Positions 1-8,285 are shown, numbered from the stretch's first letter. The stretch: DNA of 30,423 nucleotides from Asterionellopsis glacialis (GCA_014885115.2 WKLE02001069.1:1336-31758), one strand, 5' to 3'. The notes: generated from the sequence alone by a model not told the origin. Made by a program: numbers and translations.

Positions 1-527
1 ACTTGCCCAGAGTAATGTTGAAAGGATGTATTACTGTAGATACAGTGTCAGGTACAGTGAGCCATATAAAATTGACAAGCAACGTGAGAAAACACAATTC
101 AATATATCATTTATGTATAGGATCCTCCGAGCGATCGTCTACATTAATACTACATTATAGGTAACTCTCTTTTTTATCTCAAGAATATGATTTGAACCTA
201 AAGGACCTTGTATACAAAGTGTTGACTATTCAAGAGTAAAGTCCGTTATGTGAAATTTGGAAAGTTCTCTAAATGTAGTTAGTTGTAAGCAATCAAAACA
301 AACATCGATTGCGTTCCTTTGCTCCAGGAGATTGAATATTGTTTTTCAGCTTTTTCATTCATGTTTGATATTGCAATGTCTGTAGTGCATGCGTGCGTGC
401 GTGCGTTCGTGCGTGCGTTGTATACTCGTTGTAATTTGAAATATAAAAAAGTAACAACCGTACCAAACGCAGTCCCAGTACAGGCTCCTTTTTTATTTTT
501 CAGAGTTGAAAGTGACAATAGGGTTTA
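1..527. other. Intergenic, no gene seen
   Basis: This is AT-rich non-coding sequence downstream of the minus-strand gene that ends at 528. Short open frames here have no recognisable protein features. The only structure I see is a short (GCGT)n tract, listed separately. Confidence 0.6.
389..419. repeat. (GCGT)n microsatellite
   Basis: About seven near-perfect copies of the tetranucleotide GCGT, with one TCGT interruption. This is simple sequence in the 3' flank of the minus-strand gene. Confidence 0.9.
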
Positions 528-2348
528 TTACATAATGAAGGTTTCTCCCATGGCTTCGACATATCCAATATTAATCTTGCCAGTTTCTTTTTTATTTTTG
601 AGTCTACCAGCAAGGTACTCGTTGCGTAGGGCGGCATCTTGTGCAGCTTCAAAGGTAGCTTCAAACTCGGCAAGGTCATCATCCGACATGAAGGCATCCA
701 AATCTTGTTCCATATTGTTTTCTACCCAATCATTCGATGTTTCTTTATCAGCAGTACTCACCGTAGTAGCCACCGATGAGTCGTATTCTGTTGCGAAATC
801 ATCATCAAAGTGGTCCATAAAATGATCAAACGCAGCTTCGTCTAGAGTTGGCATTGGAGAAGAGTGACCAAGAGGCTCCTTATCATCTTCTTTCAGCATG
901 GTTGTAGCACTATTCTCCGTTTCTTCAATAGTAACATCCTTGATAAAAACTGAATCAGCTATGGCTTCCTCTATATCATTCAAATGAACTTCCAAGTCAT
1001 GAACATCAACTTCGACAGTCTTGAGTTCATCAATACTTTGTCGAAGGTTTTCCATAACTTGTACATCTGGTGGCTCGTACACGTGGTCCTTTGCTGTTTT
1101 TCCTTGTTCTTCTTGAGAGACCTTCATGATGGAAGCAGCGGCCATTACAAAGACAATGCCCAAAGAAGCTGTAGCAGCCGGGGCTAGGATACCATTACTG
1201 GCAAGTTCCTCTAGGTAAGGCGACGAATGAACCAACTGATGCATCAAACCCTGTCCCTGTTCTGTCATGGTATTTATGGCTGATACCAAGGCCGACGTAT
1301 CAAAATCGACATGGGGTAAGTTGATGTCAATGTTTTGGAAGTTTTCCAACTTGGCTGAAGTAGAGGAGACCATATCTGTCCATGATGAAGCCACAAGTGT
1401 AGCCTGGTGTTGCGACACTTCTTTAGTAGATTGTACAAAGTCAGCAATAGATGTACTCATTTCCGTGGCAGCAGCTTGAGAAGAGGCAACCATGTCAGTA
1501 AATGATGAAGCTACTGTAGATGACAGTCCTTGAAGAGTTGTCTGAAAATCTTGGAAAAGGTTATTACAAGACGATGCCACTAAAGAGGATTTCTCGTGGA
1601 GCATTGCTTGTGAGGATGATGCAAAGTTAGCCATGGACGATTCAGTAGCAGAAATTCGATCCATCACAACGTAGTCAGCAGACTTGACAAACTCATCCCA
1701 TTTGGCAACGGCATCCATTTCTGGTAATGATGCAGTGGCGGTAACTTTGGTTGTCATCTGCTTCCTTGCAGTCTCGGTGGATTGGACGAACTCGTTCCAG
1801 TTTGCCATCAAAACAGTAGTATCGATCTTCGCTTGTGCTTGTCCGAAGGATTTGTCAAATGTCTTAACAAATTGATCCCATTGCAAACCAAGCTGTGTGA
1901 GATGTTGATTCCACTGTTCTACAACAGCTGCATTGTCAACCTCAGGAATTGTGGGCATTGTAACCTTGGAGGATTGGATGAATTGATCAAAGTCAGGTAG
2001 TGATGCAATGTTACTATTATCAGATTTGACGGCTTCAGCAATACTATCAACGTACTGAGCAGTCAGAGTAGAAGATGTAGAGGATGGATCTGGTAAAGCA
2101 ACATGAAAGGTTGGAGGTGGAGGCTTCGCTTCCGAAAAGCCCTTGATAGATGTCACCAAATCTTCATAACTGGAATCTGCAAGATATTTGTACTGCGAAA
2201 CAGCAGCTAATCCAGCATTGGAATGCTTGTCACGAGCAGCAGTCCTACCTCCCCAAATGGATGCAGATGAATGCTGTGCTGGAAAGAACTGTTGCTGGAA
2301 CGAATTAACGTTCTCCACAAACAAGAACAAGACAAAGAAGTTCTTCAT
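528..2348 (-). CDS. Unknown protein with signal-like leader, repeated amphipathic motifs and one membrane segment
   Basis: This 606-aa single-exon open frame has no recognisable catalytic family. Residues 1-17 form a hydrophobic signal-like segment (MKNFFVLFLFVENVNSF). The F followed by Q-rich sequence loosely recalls the start of a stramenopile plastid transit peptide, but the typical ASAFAP motif is absent. Residues about 115-330 carry at least seven variants of a short motif, aromatic-x-x-F/M-V/I-x-S (WDQFVK, WNEFVQS, WDEFVKS, FTDMVAS, ADFVQS, WTDMVSS), in Ser/Ala/Thr-rich helical sequence. Residues about 384-407 form one strong hydrophobic segment (ILAPAATASLGIVFVMAAAS), followed by an acidic, helical C-terminal region of about 200 residues. 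A membrane-anchored protein with a long amphipathic or coiled N-terminal part is the safest description. The start is the first ATG of the frame and opens directly into the signal-like segment. Function is unknown. Confidence 0.8.
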   Translation of the reverse strand: MKNFFVLFLFVENVNSFQQQFFPAQHSSASIWGGRTAARDKHSNAGLAAVSQYKYLADSSYEDLVTSIKGFSEAKPPPPTFHVALPDPSSTSSTLTAQYVDSIAEAVKSDNSNIASLPDFDQFIQSSKVTMPTIPEVDNAAVVEQWNQHLTQLGLQWDQFVKTFDKSFGQAQAKIDTTVLMANWNEFVQSTETARKQMTTKVTATASLPEMDAVAKWDEFVKSADYVVMDRISATESSMANFASSSQAMLHEKSSLVASSCNNLFQDFQTTLQGLSSTVASSFTDMVASSQAAATEMSTSIADFVQSTKEVSQHQATLVASSWTDMVSSTSAKLENFQNIDINLPHVDFDTSALVSAINTMTEQGQGLMHQLVHSSPYLEELASNGILAPAATASLGIVFVMAAASIMKVSQEEQGKTAKDHVYEPPDVQVMENLRQSIDELKTVEVDVHDLEVHLNDIEEAIADSVFIKDVTIEETENSATTMLKEDDKEPLGHSSPMPTLDEAAFDHFMDHFDDDFATEYDSSVATTVSTADKETSNDWVENNMEQDLDAFMSDDDLAEFEATFEAAQDAALRNEYLAGRLKNKKETGKINIGYVEAMGETFIM

Positions 2349-3343
2349 GATGAATTATCTAGTTTTCCTAGGAAAGTCCTGGATCTCTCTTTTTTGATGG
2401 AAGTCAAGTCAGGGCAATACAAAGTTACGAAGGAAATATCAGATTTTTCTACTGAGATCGATATACGAATATCTTGTTCTTGTTGATGGCACAAGTAATG
2501 TTATACTCCGCAAATGAATCCCAGTATCCAAAGTCGTTCTTTCGGCTTCGGGTCAATCAGGCACAGCACCCACTCTTTGTGTGATAGACAGAAGACAAAG
2601 GTGAAGCCAGGGAGAGGCTTCTTGTTCCGGTATGTCTCTTTTGTTCTTTTGTTTTAGTTCTTTGGGGGGGGGCGGAGCAGTGCGGTGTCTGTCTCGTGAT
2701 CTTTGTTAGTCTAGGCAGATCTAGGAATAACCCAGAAGTAAAACTTGGGGCGTATCTTTTTCTTTTTTTTGGATGTGGTGGCATCAAGTACAGTCAATGT
2801 GTAAAAAAGACAAAGTTGATCTTCAATCGGGCGTGATCTATTTTCTATCGCTGTACCGGGACATACCGGTATCAATCACACATTCATTCACGCACCGCAA
2901 GCACAGGGCTTCGCCAAAAAACTCCCTATCTGTCGGGTATAAGGCACGACTAATTTTTCAATAAATAATCTTCAAACAGAAGGGAGTGCAGAAGGCGACA
3001 TAATGACATCATCATGAATTAACGACTTCAATTTTTCACATTGAGAATTGAGTCTTATAAAAGAGGAGTCACGTAGAAATATACCAGATATCATATTTGA
3101 AGGTCAATCAGCTCAGCCGTCAGAAATTTAAAGCCAAGCCGAAACGGCTCTCTTTTTTTCTTTTTCATCGAGAAAGAACTCGATCTCTCCGCGTGTTCTT
3201 CTGTAGAGACACGAACTTCTCCCATGCAATACCGTGCGAATTCCTACACGGTCGCATCAGGGCTTCGAAAGCACTGAGCTGTAGAGGCAACACGAGCAGA
3301 AAGCGGCCGAAACAATCAACAGGCTGTACAAGCCGAAATCAAC
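2349..3343. other. Divergent intergenic region between unknown gene and ATG11
   Basis: This roughly 1-kb spacer separates two divergently transcribed genes and should contain both promoters and the ATG11 5' leader. It has a G-run near 2663-2672 and a T-rich run near 2757-2770. I see no convincing coding sequence; the small open frames lack recognisable protein features. Confidence 0.55.
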
Positions 3344-6269
3344 ATGTCGGTCAATATGGGAACGAGCACTGATTCAATACCTATCAGAGTTCTAGTAGCA
3401 AGCACTGGGGTTTGTTACAACATTACTCTTCATTCATCCGAACTAACGTGAGTCAATTCAAAGGGACATGTCATCAACAAAACTTCATCGTGCAGAAGCG
3501 AGAGTCTCGATCAAAAACACTGCAGAAATTCCGGGTTTTTCCTCCATTCGTGTGGATTTTCAAACAAGCACGTTTCAAGGAATATCAGCAATGGGAACAT
3601 GAAACGATGGCGCATTTGCATTGCAATAAAGAGATCATGCTTGTTGATGTCATTTGGTTTTTGTTGGGATGTAAAGTTCGCGATCTTTTTTGTTGACAAT
3701 CGGGTTTTCATGCATAGTCAGTCCTGCGTTCTTTTCCAGAATTTTTTTCTCACATTGCTTCTGCTCTTGTCTTTTTGCTTGTCCATCACTACTTTTGTAC
3801 CTTGCTTTCATTGGAAGTGTATCTAATATTCGACGTCATTTAGCGGCAGTAGTGCCACCCTCAGATCAAATTTTATTGTTGGGTCCACCCTTCAAGGTTC
3901 CTAAGGATGCTACCCTGCAGTCAGATGAAGTCTTAACATCGTTGCGATTGGGAGATGAAGAAGACAGTCTTGTAACAGCAGCACAACAACATAAAGGCGA
4001 TAGTGGCACTTCAACAACAACATCAACAAAGCAAATTTTATCTACAACTGAACGCTCCGGTGCCAGACGTTTGTTTCTTTTTTCTAAACAAGCCCTTTCA
4101 GAATCAGCACCTGATCCACCACCCTGTGAATTGCAACCCATGAATTTAAATTTACCAACGGAACCTGGTCCAAGTCCATTACAATCAATGCTAAAGGATA
4201 ATGCCAATACATCATTACAAGCATCTCAACCCACATCATCACCATTGCATCAAGCTTTGGAAGTATATGAGCGTCAATTCATGTTACATTTATGTCGGGG
4301 ACGGGCCTTAGCAGACGGAGCAGATTTGAGGTTTTCGTCATGTCGAACATGTGTTTCAGAACAGGCTGTCATGGCACGAGCCTTACGTGCAGCAGTCTCC
4401 AATCTTTCCGATCATTTTAATGGTGCCACTCGGACAAGGTCAGAATTTACCACTACCTTTCAAGAAAAAACAGCAGCACATGCCAGCCTCTTACAAAAGT
4501 TTGAATCACATCTGAGCACTTTGCAATCGATATCCCTTCACCCCTCGCTAGTCTCTGTAGCGAGGGCATCAGGAAGGGTTATGGAAACGTTGTTGGATAC
4601 GGTACCTGTCGACAGAGAACGAGCATGGGCCAATCAATGCAGTATATCTCATCAGCGATTGTTGACTTTATTTGGAGAATTAGACACAGCTTTCAGTCAG
4701 TTGGGAACACAAGCGTCCCGTGAGGAAGAAGCAAGACAGGATTTGGTGGCGGAAGACGAAATCAAAGAGTTATGGACAGATGTCGAGGGGACAGCTAAAC
4801 AAATCCGTGATAGACAAGCTCAAAGACTTGAAAGGCTTACATCTGATCATGGCGAGGTGGTGAAACTGATCATGTCTGCAATTTCACAGGGTAATGCTCA
4901 AGCTGCCTTTTCTCCTTTGGAGGACATGTCAAAAGCATCGAGTCACATATTACCAGCCATGGAATCGGATGATGGTGTCCTCCAACAATTGATGCATAAG
5001 GTTGCAGATGCTAAGACTCGTGCTATGAAGCGGATGAAACGACGTCTGCGGGAAGTGAGTGTATCGCAATCATCGATACAACGTGTTCTTTCCAGTTTGA
5101 CTGTACTCCGAGAAGCTTTAGCTCAGCAATGTGATAACATGATTCATTTAGAGCATGTCTCTGAATTACCCGCATCATACCGTAGTTTTCTGTCAGAGCT
5201 CCGGCGGAGACGAGCCTATGGAGCTGCGGTAACATCTACTTCTTCGGCCATGATGGACCGGTTAGCGACCTTGCGAGCTGACGAAGTTAAGAACAGAGAG
5301 AAATTTCTTCGTGGTGCCGGGCGACACTTGATGCCACCCTTTTTTGAAATATTGGCACCAACCCTAGCCACACCACCTCCGCTGTTTACACCACAAATGC
5401 CAGCGATGATTGAATTGGATTCATTACCAGATGTCGGACCATCGGGGGACAGTTCTGTCGTACCTGGCACGTCTTCGGACGCTCATATGGAAGGAAATGC
5501 ATCGGCACAGGGTGGAGGAGTAAGTACGGCATCGTCTCTCACGACGGAAAGTCAACCGCCACAACAAGCTACAGAAAAAGAAAACAAGCCGGAAACAATC
5601 ATAGAGACTTCGGCTACAGAAAATATGGATCAAGCAGGTACAGACCAATTGATTGTAAGTGCTGATGAAAATAGTGGCAATGATCTTATTGTCGAACCAT
5701 CTGATCATGCTGGAGCTGCTGCTGACGCGGAACGTAAGACCTTGGAATATGAAAATGCTGTTCTTCGACAAGCGTTGGAAAGTATGGGAGGTAAGTCACC
5801 ACGTGCTTACATTGAAGAGGCACGCGGACAAAGTAGTGGCAGTAAAACTCCCAAGACTGGCACCACCCATGGCAGTGACGAAGCATCTGAGCTTGCTACA
5901 TTACGCAAGCAATTAGAGAAGGCAAAGGAAGAAGCTCGTTCTGCGAATGAAGCGTTGGTGGCTTCCAAGAAACTGACTGATAAGATTAGTCATTCCAGTT
6001 TTGATATTGGTGATGTCGGACTGTTTATGCCAACAGGACGTGGAAAAGGTGGACGTACGTACCTTGCCTTCCATACGAACTGTCCACATCGGTACTTGTC
6101 GACTGATAGTGTGAAGGATGATCTTGACTTTGTTTTGGGTAGAATTGTTTACCAGGAAGAACTAGTTGCTGGTAAAGTTGGCACTGACGCAAATCCGTAT
6201 GGACTTCATGTTGGAACTAAGTTCTGGGTATTGACAGTCGAACAATTGAATTTGTCAAAAACCTCTTAG
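3344..6269 (+). CDS. ATG11: ATG11/FIP200-type autophagy scaffold protein (2 exons)
   Basis: Exons are 3344-3447 and 3818-6269, joined across a 370-nt GTGAGT...AG intron (3448-3817, phase 2). The product is about 851 aa. ATG11/FIP200 proteins scaffold the ATG1 kinase complex and bind selective-autophagy receptors. Residues about 13-75 form the N-terminal ubiquitin-like fold; exon 1 supplies its first strands (IPIRVLVASTGVCYNITL) and exon 2 the rest (SDQILLLGPPFKV). Next come an LFLFSK strand and a Pro-rich linker as in FIP200 and plant ATG11, then the Atg17-like helical domain beginning near YERQF (residue 185). Coiled-coil lies around residues 670-755. Residues about 765-851 match the ATG11 claw: GLFMPTGRGKGG, NCPHRYLS, a V-x-G-R-I-V-Y-Q-E strand, NPYGLHVGTKFWVLTVEQL. 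The protein is shorter than plant (about 1,150 aa) or human (about 1,600 aa) relatives. Exon 1 is too short to stand out alone, but splicing it restores the fold. Confidence 0.88.
3448..3817 (+). other. Intron of ATG11
   Basis: Donor GTGAGT lies at 3448 and the acceptor AG at 3816-3817. The intron is T-rich toward its 3' end. The open frame of exon 2 extends back to 3690 inside it and would wrongly give a hydrophobic leader that looks like a signal peptide. Confidence 0.82.
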
Positions 6270-6329
6270 AAAACAGATCAAAAAAATAAACAAAAAAAAA
6301 CTAAAGTAGCTTGTACACGTATTATTATA

Positions 6330-6352
6330 AACAAACAAACAAACAAACAAAA
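6330..6352. repeat. (ACAA)n microsatellite
   Basis: About five copies of ACAA in the ATG11 3' flank. Confidence 0.85.
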
Positions 6353-6549
6353 AGCGAAATTTAAAATCGAAACAGTATAGATTACTCGTAACTTGTAAAG
6401 CTGTGTGGACTTTCAAGAAAAAAAATCAAGACAACGCCTTTCTATCAGAGAGTAGATTGTAAAATAAAATAACAATTCAACTATTTATTGAACAACTAAA
6501 AGAAACCCCAAATACACAGTGTTCAGAAAGCATTTTAAAGAACTCTTCT

Positions 6550-6729
6550 CTACTCCCTACTATTGGAACTGAAACATCTGCGTATTAATTCTCTGGCAAC
6601 TAGCAAAAAAAGAATCCCTGTGAAAAAGCCTCGAACTTCATGGACGACATTATCCTCAATTTTATAAACATCCTCAAAACTACCAGCGCCATCATTTATT
6701 ATTTGTAAAGTTCTTGTCTTTCTCATCAT
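6550..6729 (-). CDS. Possible small membrane protein, weak candidate
   Basis: This 59-codon open frame starts at an ATG pair just beyond the 3' end of LSM2. It has one hydrophobic stretch (FFTGILFLLVARELI) preceded by acidic residues and followed by a basic tail. A single-pass small protein is imaginable, and the arrangement slightly resembles small ER membrane proteins. I see no family-specific motif, and the frame may be chance within the LSM2 3' UTR. The longer version of this frame reaching into LSM2 is a shadow. Confidence 0.2.
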   Translation of the reverse strand: MMRKTRTLQIINDGAGSFEDVYKIEDNVVHEVRGFFTGILFLLVARELIRRCFSSNSRE

Positions 6730-6748
6730 TGTTGTGTTATTAAAATTC

Positions 6749-7331
6749 TCATGAGGATGCTGAGGCCGTTGCTGCTGGCTTGGCTTTGGCTGCTGGTGCA
6801 TTTTCTTTTCGTGCTGCATCTTGTAAAAGTTCTGTGTCCACATGTTCTGGTGGGATTTGAATGTACCTTACAACACTACCACGAATAAAACAATTTTGAA
6901 GTGTGCAAAGTTGTGGATACTTTTCTGGATTGACAACTTTTACATTCAGAAGCTTTACATTCAAATATTGATCTACACTATGTAACGTCCCAGTCATTAC
7001 AACATCATTCTTCAATTCGACTGCTACCTCCTTTCCTACAAGGGTTTTGAAAAATGAATAAAAAATCTAGTCACAACCAATATCAATAAAATTTGAAGAC
7101 AAATGCATTATGTTAGATTCCAAATTTGAGAGAAAGCCCATTATGACATTGTATATCCGAGTGACAAATCAGCTAGAGGACCTTGATGGTATACAAACCA
7201 GCGACACACAAAGAGCACTGTGTACTGGAAGACAATATTCCTCAACCTATTCCTTGTCCACGTTGACTAATACATTTTTCATCACTACAGGTCTCTTCTC
7301 TTTTTAAAAAAACGCACGGTCTACTTACCAT
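6749..7331 (-). CDS. LSM2: U6 snRNA-associated Sm-like protein LSm2 (2 exons)
   Basis: On the minus strand, exon 1 contributes only the start codon (7329-7331). It is followed at once by a GTAAGT donor, a 262-nt intron (7067-7328) and exon 2 (7066-6749). The 106-aa product begins M-IFYSFFKTLVGKEVAVELK and continues through GTLHSVDQYLN, the Sm1 signature, and CFIRGSVVRYIQIPPE, the Sm2 signature, then VDTELLQDAARKE. This matches human, yeast and plant LSm2 almost throughout. LSm2 is a ring subunit of both LSm2-8 (nuclear, binds the U6 snRNA 3' oligo-U) and LSm1-7 (cytoplasmic mRNA decay). The C-terminal Ala/Lys-rich tail is lineage-specific. Start choice: exon 2 has no upstream ATG in frame before the acceptor, and ATG followed by a perfect donor restores the usual N-terminus. 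Confidence 0.93.
7067..7328 (-). other. Intron of LSM2 directly after the start codon
   Basis: Reading the minus strand, the donor GTAAGT abuts the ATG at 7329-7331 and the acceptor AG is at 7067-7068. The intron is phase 0 and lies between codon 1 and codon 2. Confidence 0.88.
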
Positions 7332-7573
7332 GGGGGCGTATTTTCGCAAGTGTGAACAACTGTAACGTTGTTGTTGTGATGCACAAGTGAAGTGTGAGGG
7401 GTTCTTGGTGGTCCGTGGTCGGTAGGCCAACAGGCGAGCAACGCGGATATGTTCGGCGCCCTATGTAGACTACTGTACACACGAGTGCGAGTTTTCTTTG
7501 GATTTTTCCGAAAATTTAGCTTTTAGCCTTCATATACCATAAATTTTTCGTAAATCAGCGCTAAGCCTAAGAT
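7332..7573. other. Spacer between LSM2 start and first permuted tRNA gene
   Basis: This should hold the LSM2 promoter and 5' UTR (minus strand) and the upstream region of the first tRNA unit (plus strand). The stretch near 7531-7543 is TATA-like. No coding sequence is seen. Confidence 0.5.
7531..7543 (+). promoter_or_regulatory. TATA-like element upstream of first permuted tRNA gene
   Basis: The stretch CATATACCATAAA lies about 30-40 nt before the 3' half of the first unit, where an upstream Pol III TATA-like element would sit. The other two units have a different AT-rich stretch (TAAATATTTTTC) about 66 nt upstream. The evidence is positional only. Confidence 0.25.
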
Positions 7574-7660
7574 AAGCCCTTGGTCGTGGGTTCGAACCCC
7601 ACCTGGAGCAGCCTTTGAGCTTGTGCTCCTGTAACTCAGTGGTCAGAGTGAGGGTCTTAT
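7574..7660 (+). tRNA. Circularly permuted tRNA-Ile(UAU), copy 1
   Basis: The gene order is 3' half, intervening sequence, 5' half. The 3' half (7574-7610) holds the end of the anticodon loop AA, anticodon-stem strand GCCCT, variable TGGTC, T stem GTGGG, loop TTCGAAC, T stem CCCAC, acceptor strand CTGGAGC and discriminator A. A 14-nt intervening sequence (7611-7624) follows. The 5' half (7625-7660) holds acceptor strand GCTCCTG, TA, D stem ACTC, D loop AGTGGTCA, D stem GAGT, G26, anticodon-stem strand AGGGT and CTTAT. Joining the halves gives the seven-base loop CTTATAA, anticodon UAU, with U33 and A37 as expected for Ile. All stems pair except U6-U67. The B box (GGTTCGAACCC) precedes the A box (TAACTCAGTGG), reversed from normal. 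A T5 run follows at 7671, and there is no T4 run inside the unit. Because ATAA and TTAT overlap, the exact junction can shift by two bases without changing the product. Confidence 0.82.
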
Positions 7661-7670
7661 GTGTGCTTGA

Positions 7671-7675
7671 TTTTT
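7671..7675 (+). terminator. T5 Pol III terminator after permuted tRNA copy 1
   Basis: TTTTT starts 11 nt after the 5' half ends. It closes a transcript that contains both halves in permuted order, and would terminate any transcript running from this 5' half to the next 3' half. Confidence 0.75.
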
Positions 7676-7968
7676 GCTCCACAAAATATCAGCACCGCAA
7701 AGCCTATGCAAAAAGAGACATCGTGTTTCGTGTTTAGAGCAAACAAGCTTGACCGAATGCGTCGACTATCAACGCGATAATTGTCTTAATTGTCTTTGTA
7801 ATACGTGTGTGGAGTGGTCTCTTGGCGTTTTTGCATCTCCCATTCTTTTCGAGATTATTTTGACTGGACGCAACAGATCACACATTGTGTTTTTCTACTT
7901 TTTAAATATTTTTCTGTTCACATTTGTGGGCACAAATTTTTCTCCACATGGGACATAAACACCAAGAT

Positions 7969-8064
7969 AAGCCCTTGGTCGTGGGTTCGAACCCCACCTG
8001 GAGCAGCTTCCTTCCTGGCATCGCGTATGCTCTTGTAACTCAGTGGTCAGAGTGAGGGTCTTAT
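7969..8064 (+). tRNA. Circularly permuted tRNA-Ile(UAU), copy 2
   Basis: The 3' half is at 7969-8005, identical to copy 1. A 23-nt intervening sequence (8006-8028) follows, then the 5' half at 8029-8064. The 5' half differs from copy 1 only at base 5 (GCTCTTG instead of GCTCCTG), turning the C5-G68 pair into a U-G wobble. The U6-U67 mismatch is shared. The flanks and the intervening sequence differ from copy 1, while the tRNA portions are nearly unchanged, which suggests selection or gene conversion on the tRNA body. T5 at 8076-8080 ends the unit. Confidence 0.82.
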
Positions 8065-8075
8065 GTGTGTGTTCC

Positions 8076-8080
8076 TTTTT
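8076..8080 (+). terminator. T5 Pol III terminator after permuted tRNA copy 2
   Basis: TTTTT lies 12 nt after the end of the 5' half. There is no T4 run between the start of the 3' half and this point. Confidence 0.75.
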
Positions 8081-8173
8081 ACTACTAAAATTACTAGCAC
8101 TACTTGTTAAATATTTTTCTGTTTACGTTTGTGGGCACAAATTTTTCTCCACATGGGACATAGACACCAAGAT

Positions 8174-8269
8174 AAGCCCTTGGTCGTGGGTTCGAACCCC
8201 ACCTGGAGCAGCTTCCTTCCTGGCAACGCGTATGCTCTTGTAACTCAGTGGTCAGAGTGAGGGTCTTAT
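8174..8269 (+). tRNA. Circularly permuted tRNA-Ile(UAU), copy 3
   Basis: The 3' half is at 8174-8210, the 23-nt intervening sequence at 8211-8233 (one base different from copy 2) and the 5' half at 8234-8269. The tRNA sequence is identical to copy 2. It is part of the 205-bp tandem duplication. The T5 at 8281-8285 follows. There is no further 3' half downstream, so this 5' half can only pair with the 3' half preceding it. Confidence 0.82.
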
Positions 8270-8280
8270 GTGTGTGTTCC

Positions 8281-8285
8281 TTTTT
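8281..8285 (+). terminator. T5 Pol III terminator after permuted tRNA copy 3
   Basis: TTTTT lies 12 nt after the 5' half, at the same offset as in copy 2. Confidence 0.75.

Larger units (their letters stand above)
6270..6748. other. Convergent intergenic region between ATG11 and LSM2
   Basis: This AT-rich region lies between two convergent genes and should hold both 3' ends. It contains an (ACAA)n tract at about 6330-6352 and several A runs. One small minus-strand open frame inside it is listed separately as a weak candidate. Confidence 0.55.

Noticed and set aside
3690..3817. Hydrophobic leader (MLTIGFSCIV...) in front of the ATG11 frame, looking like a signal peptide
   Set aside because: It lies inside the intron. 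Joining exon 1 (3344-3447) restores the ubiquitin-like fold, and ATG11 proteins are cytosolic.
6730..6843. N-terminal extension of the small minus-strand frame at 6550
   Set aside because: It overlaps the end of LSM2 in another frame and is Gln/His-rich shadow sequence of the Ala-rich LSm2 tail.
7625..8210. Normal-order tRNA genes with long introns (5' half at 7625 to 3' half at 7969; 8029 to 8174)
   Set aside because: Each would-be intron contains a T5 terminator, intron lengths would be about 310 and 105 nt, and an orphan 3' half and orphan 5' half would remain. The permuted reading explains all six halves.
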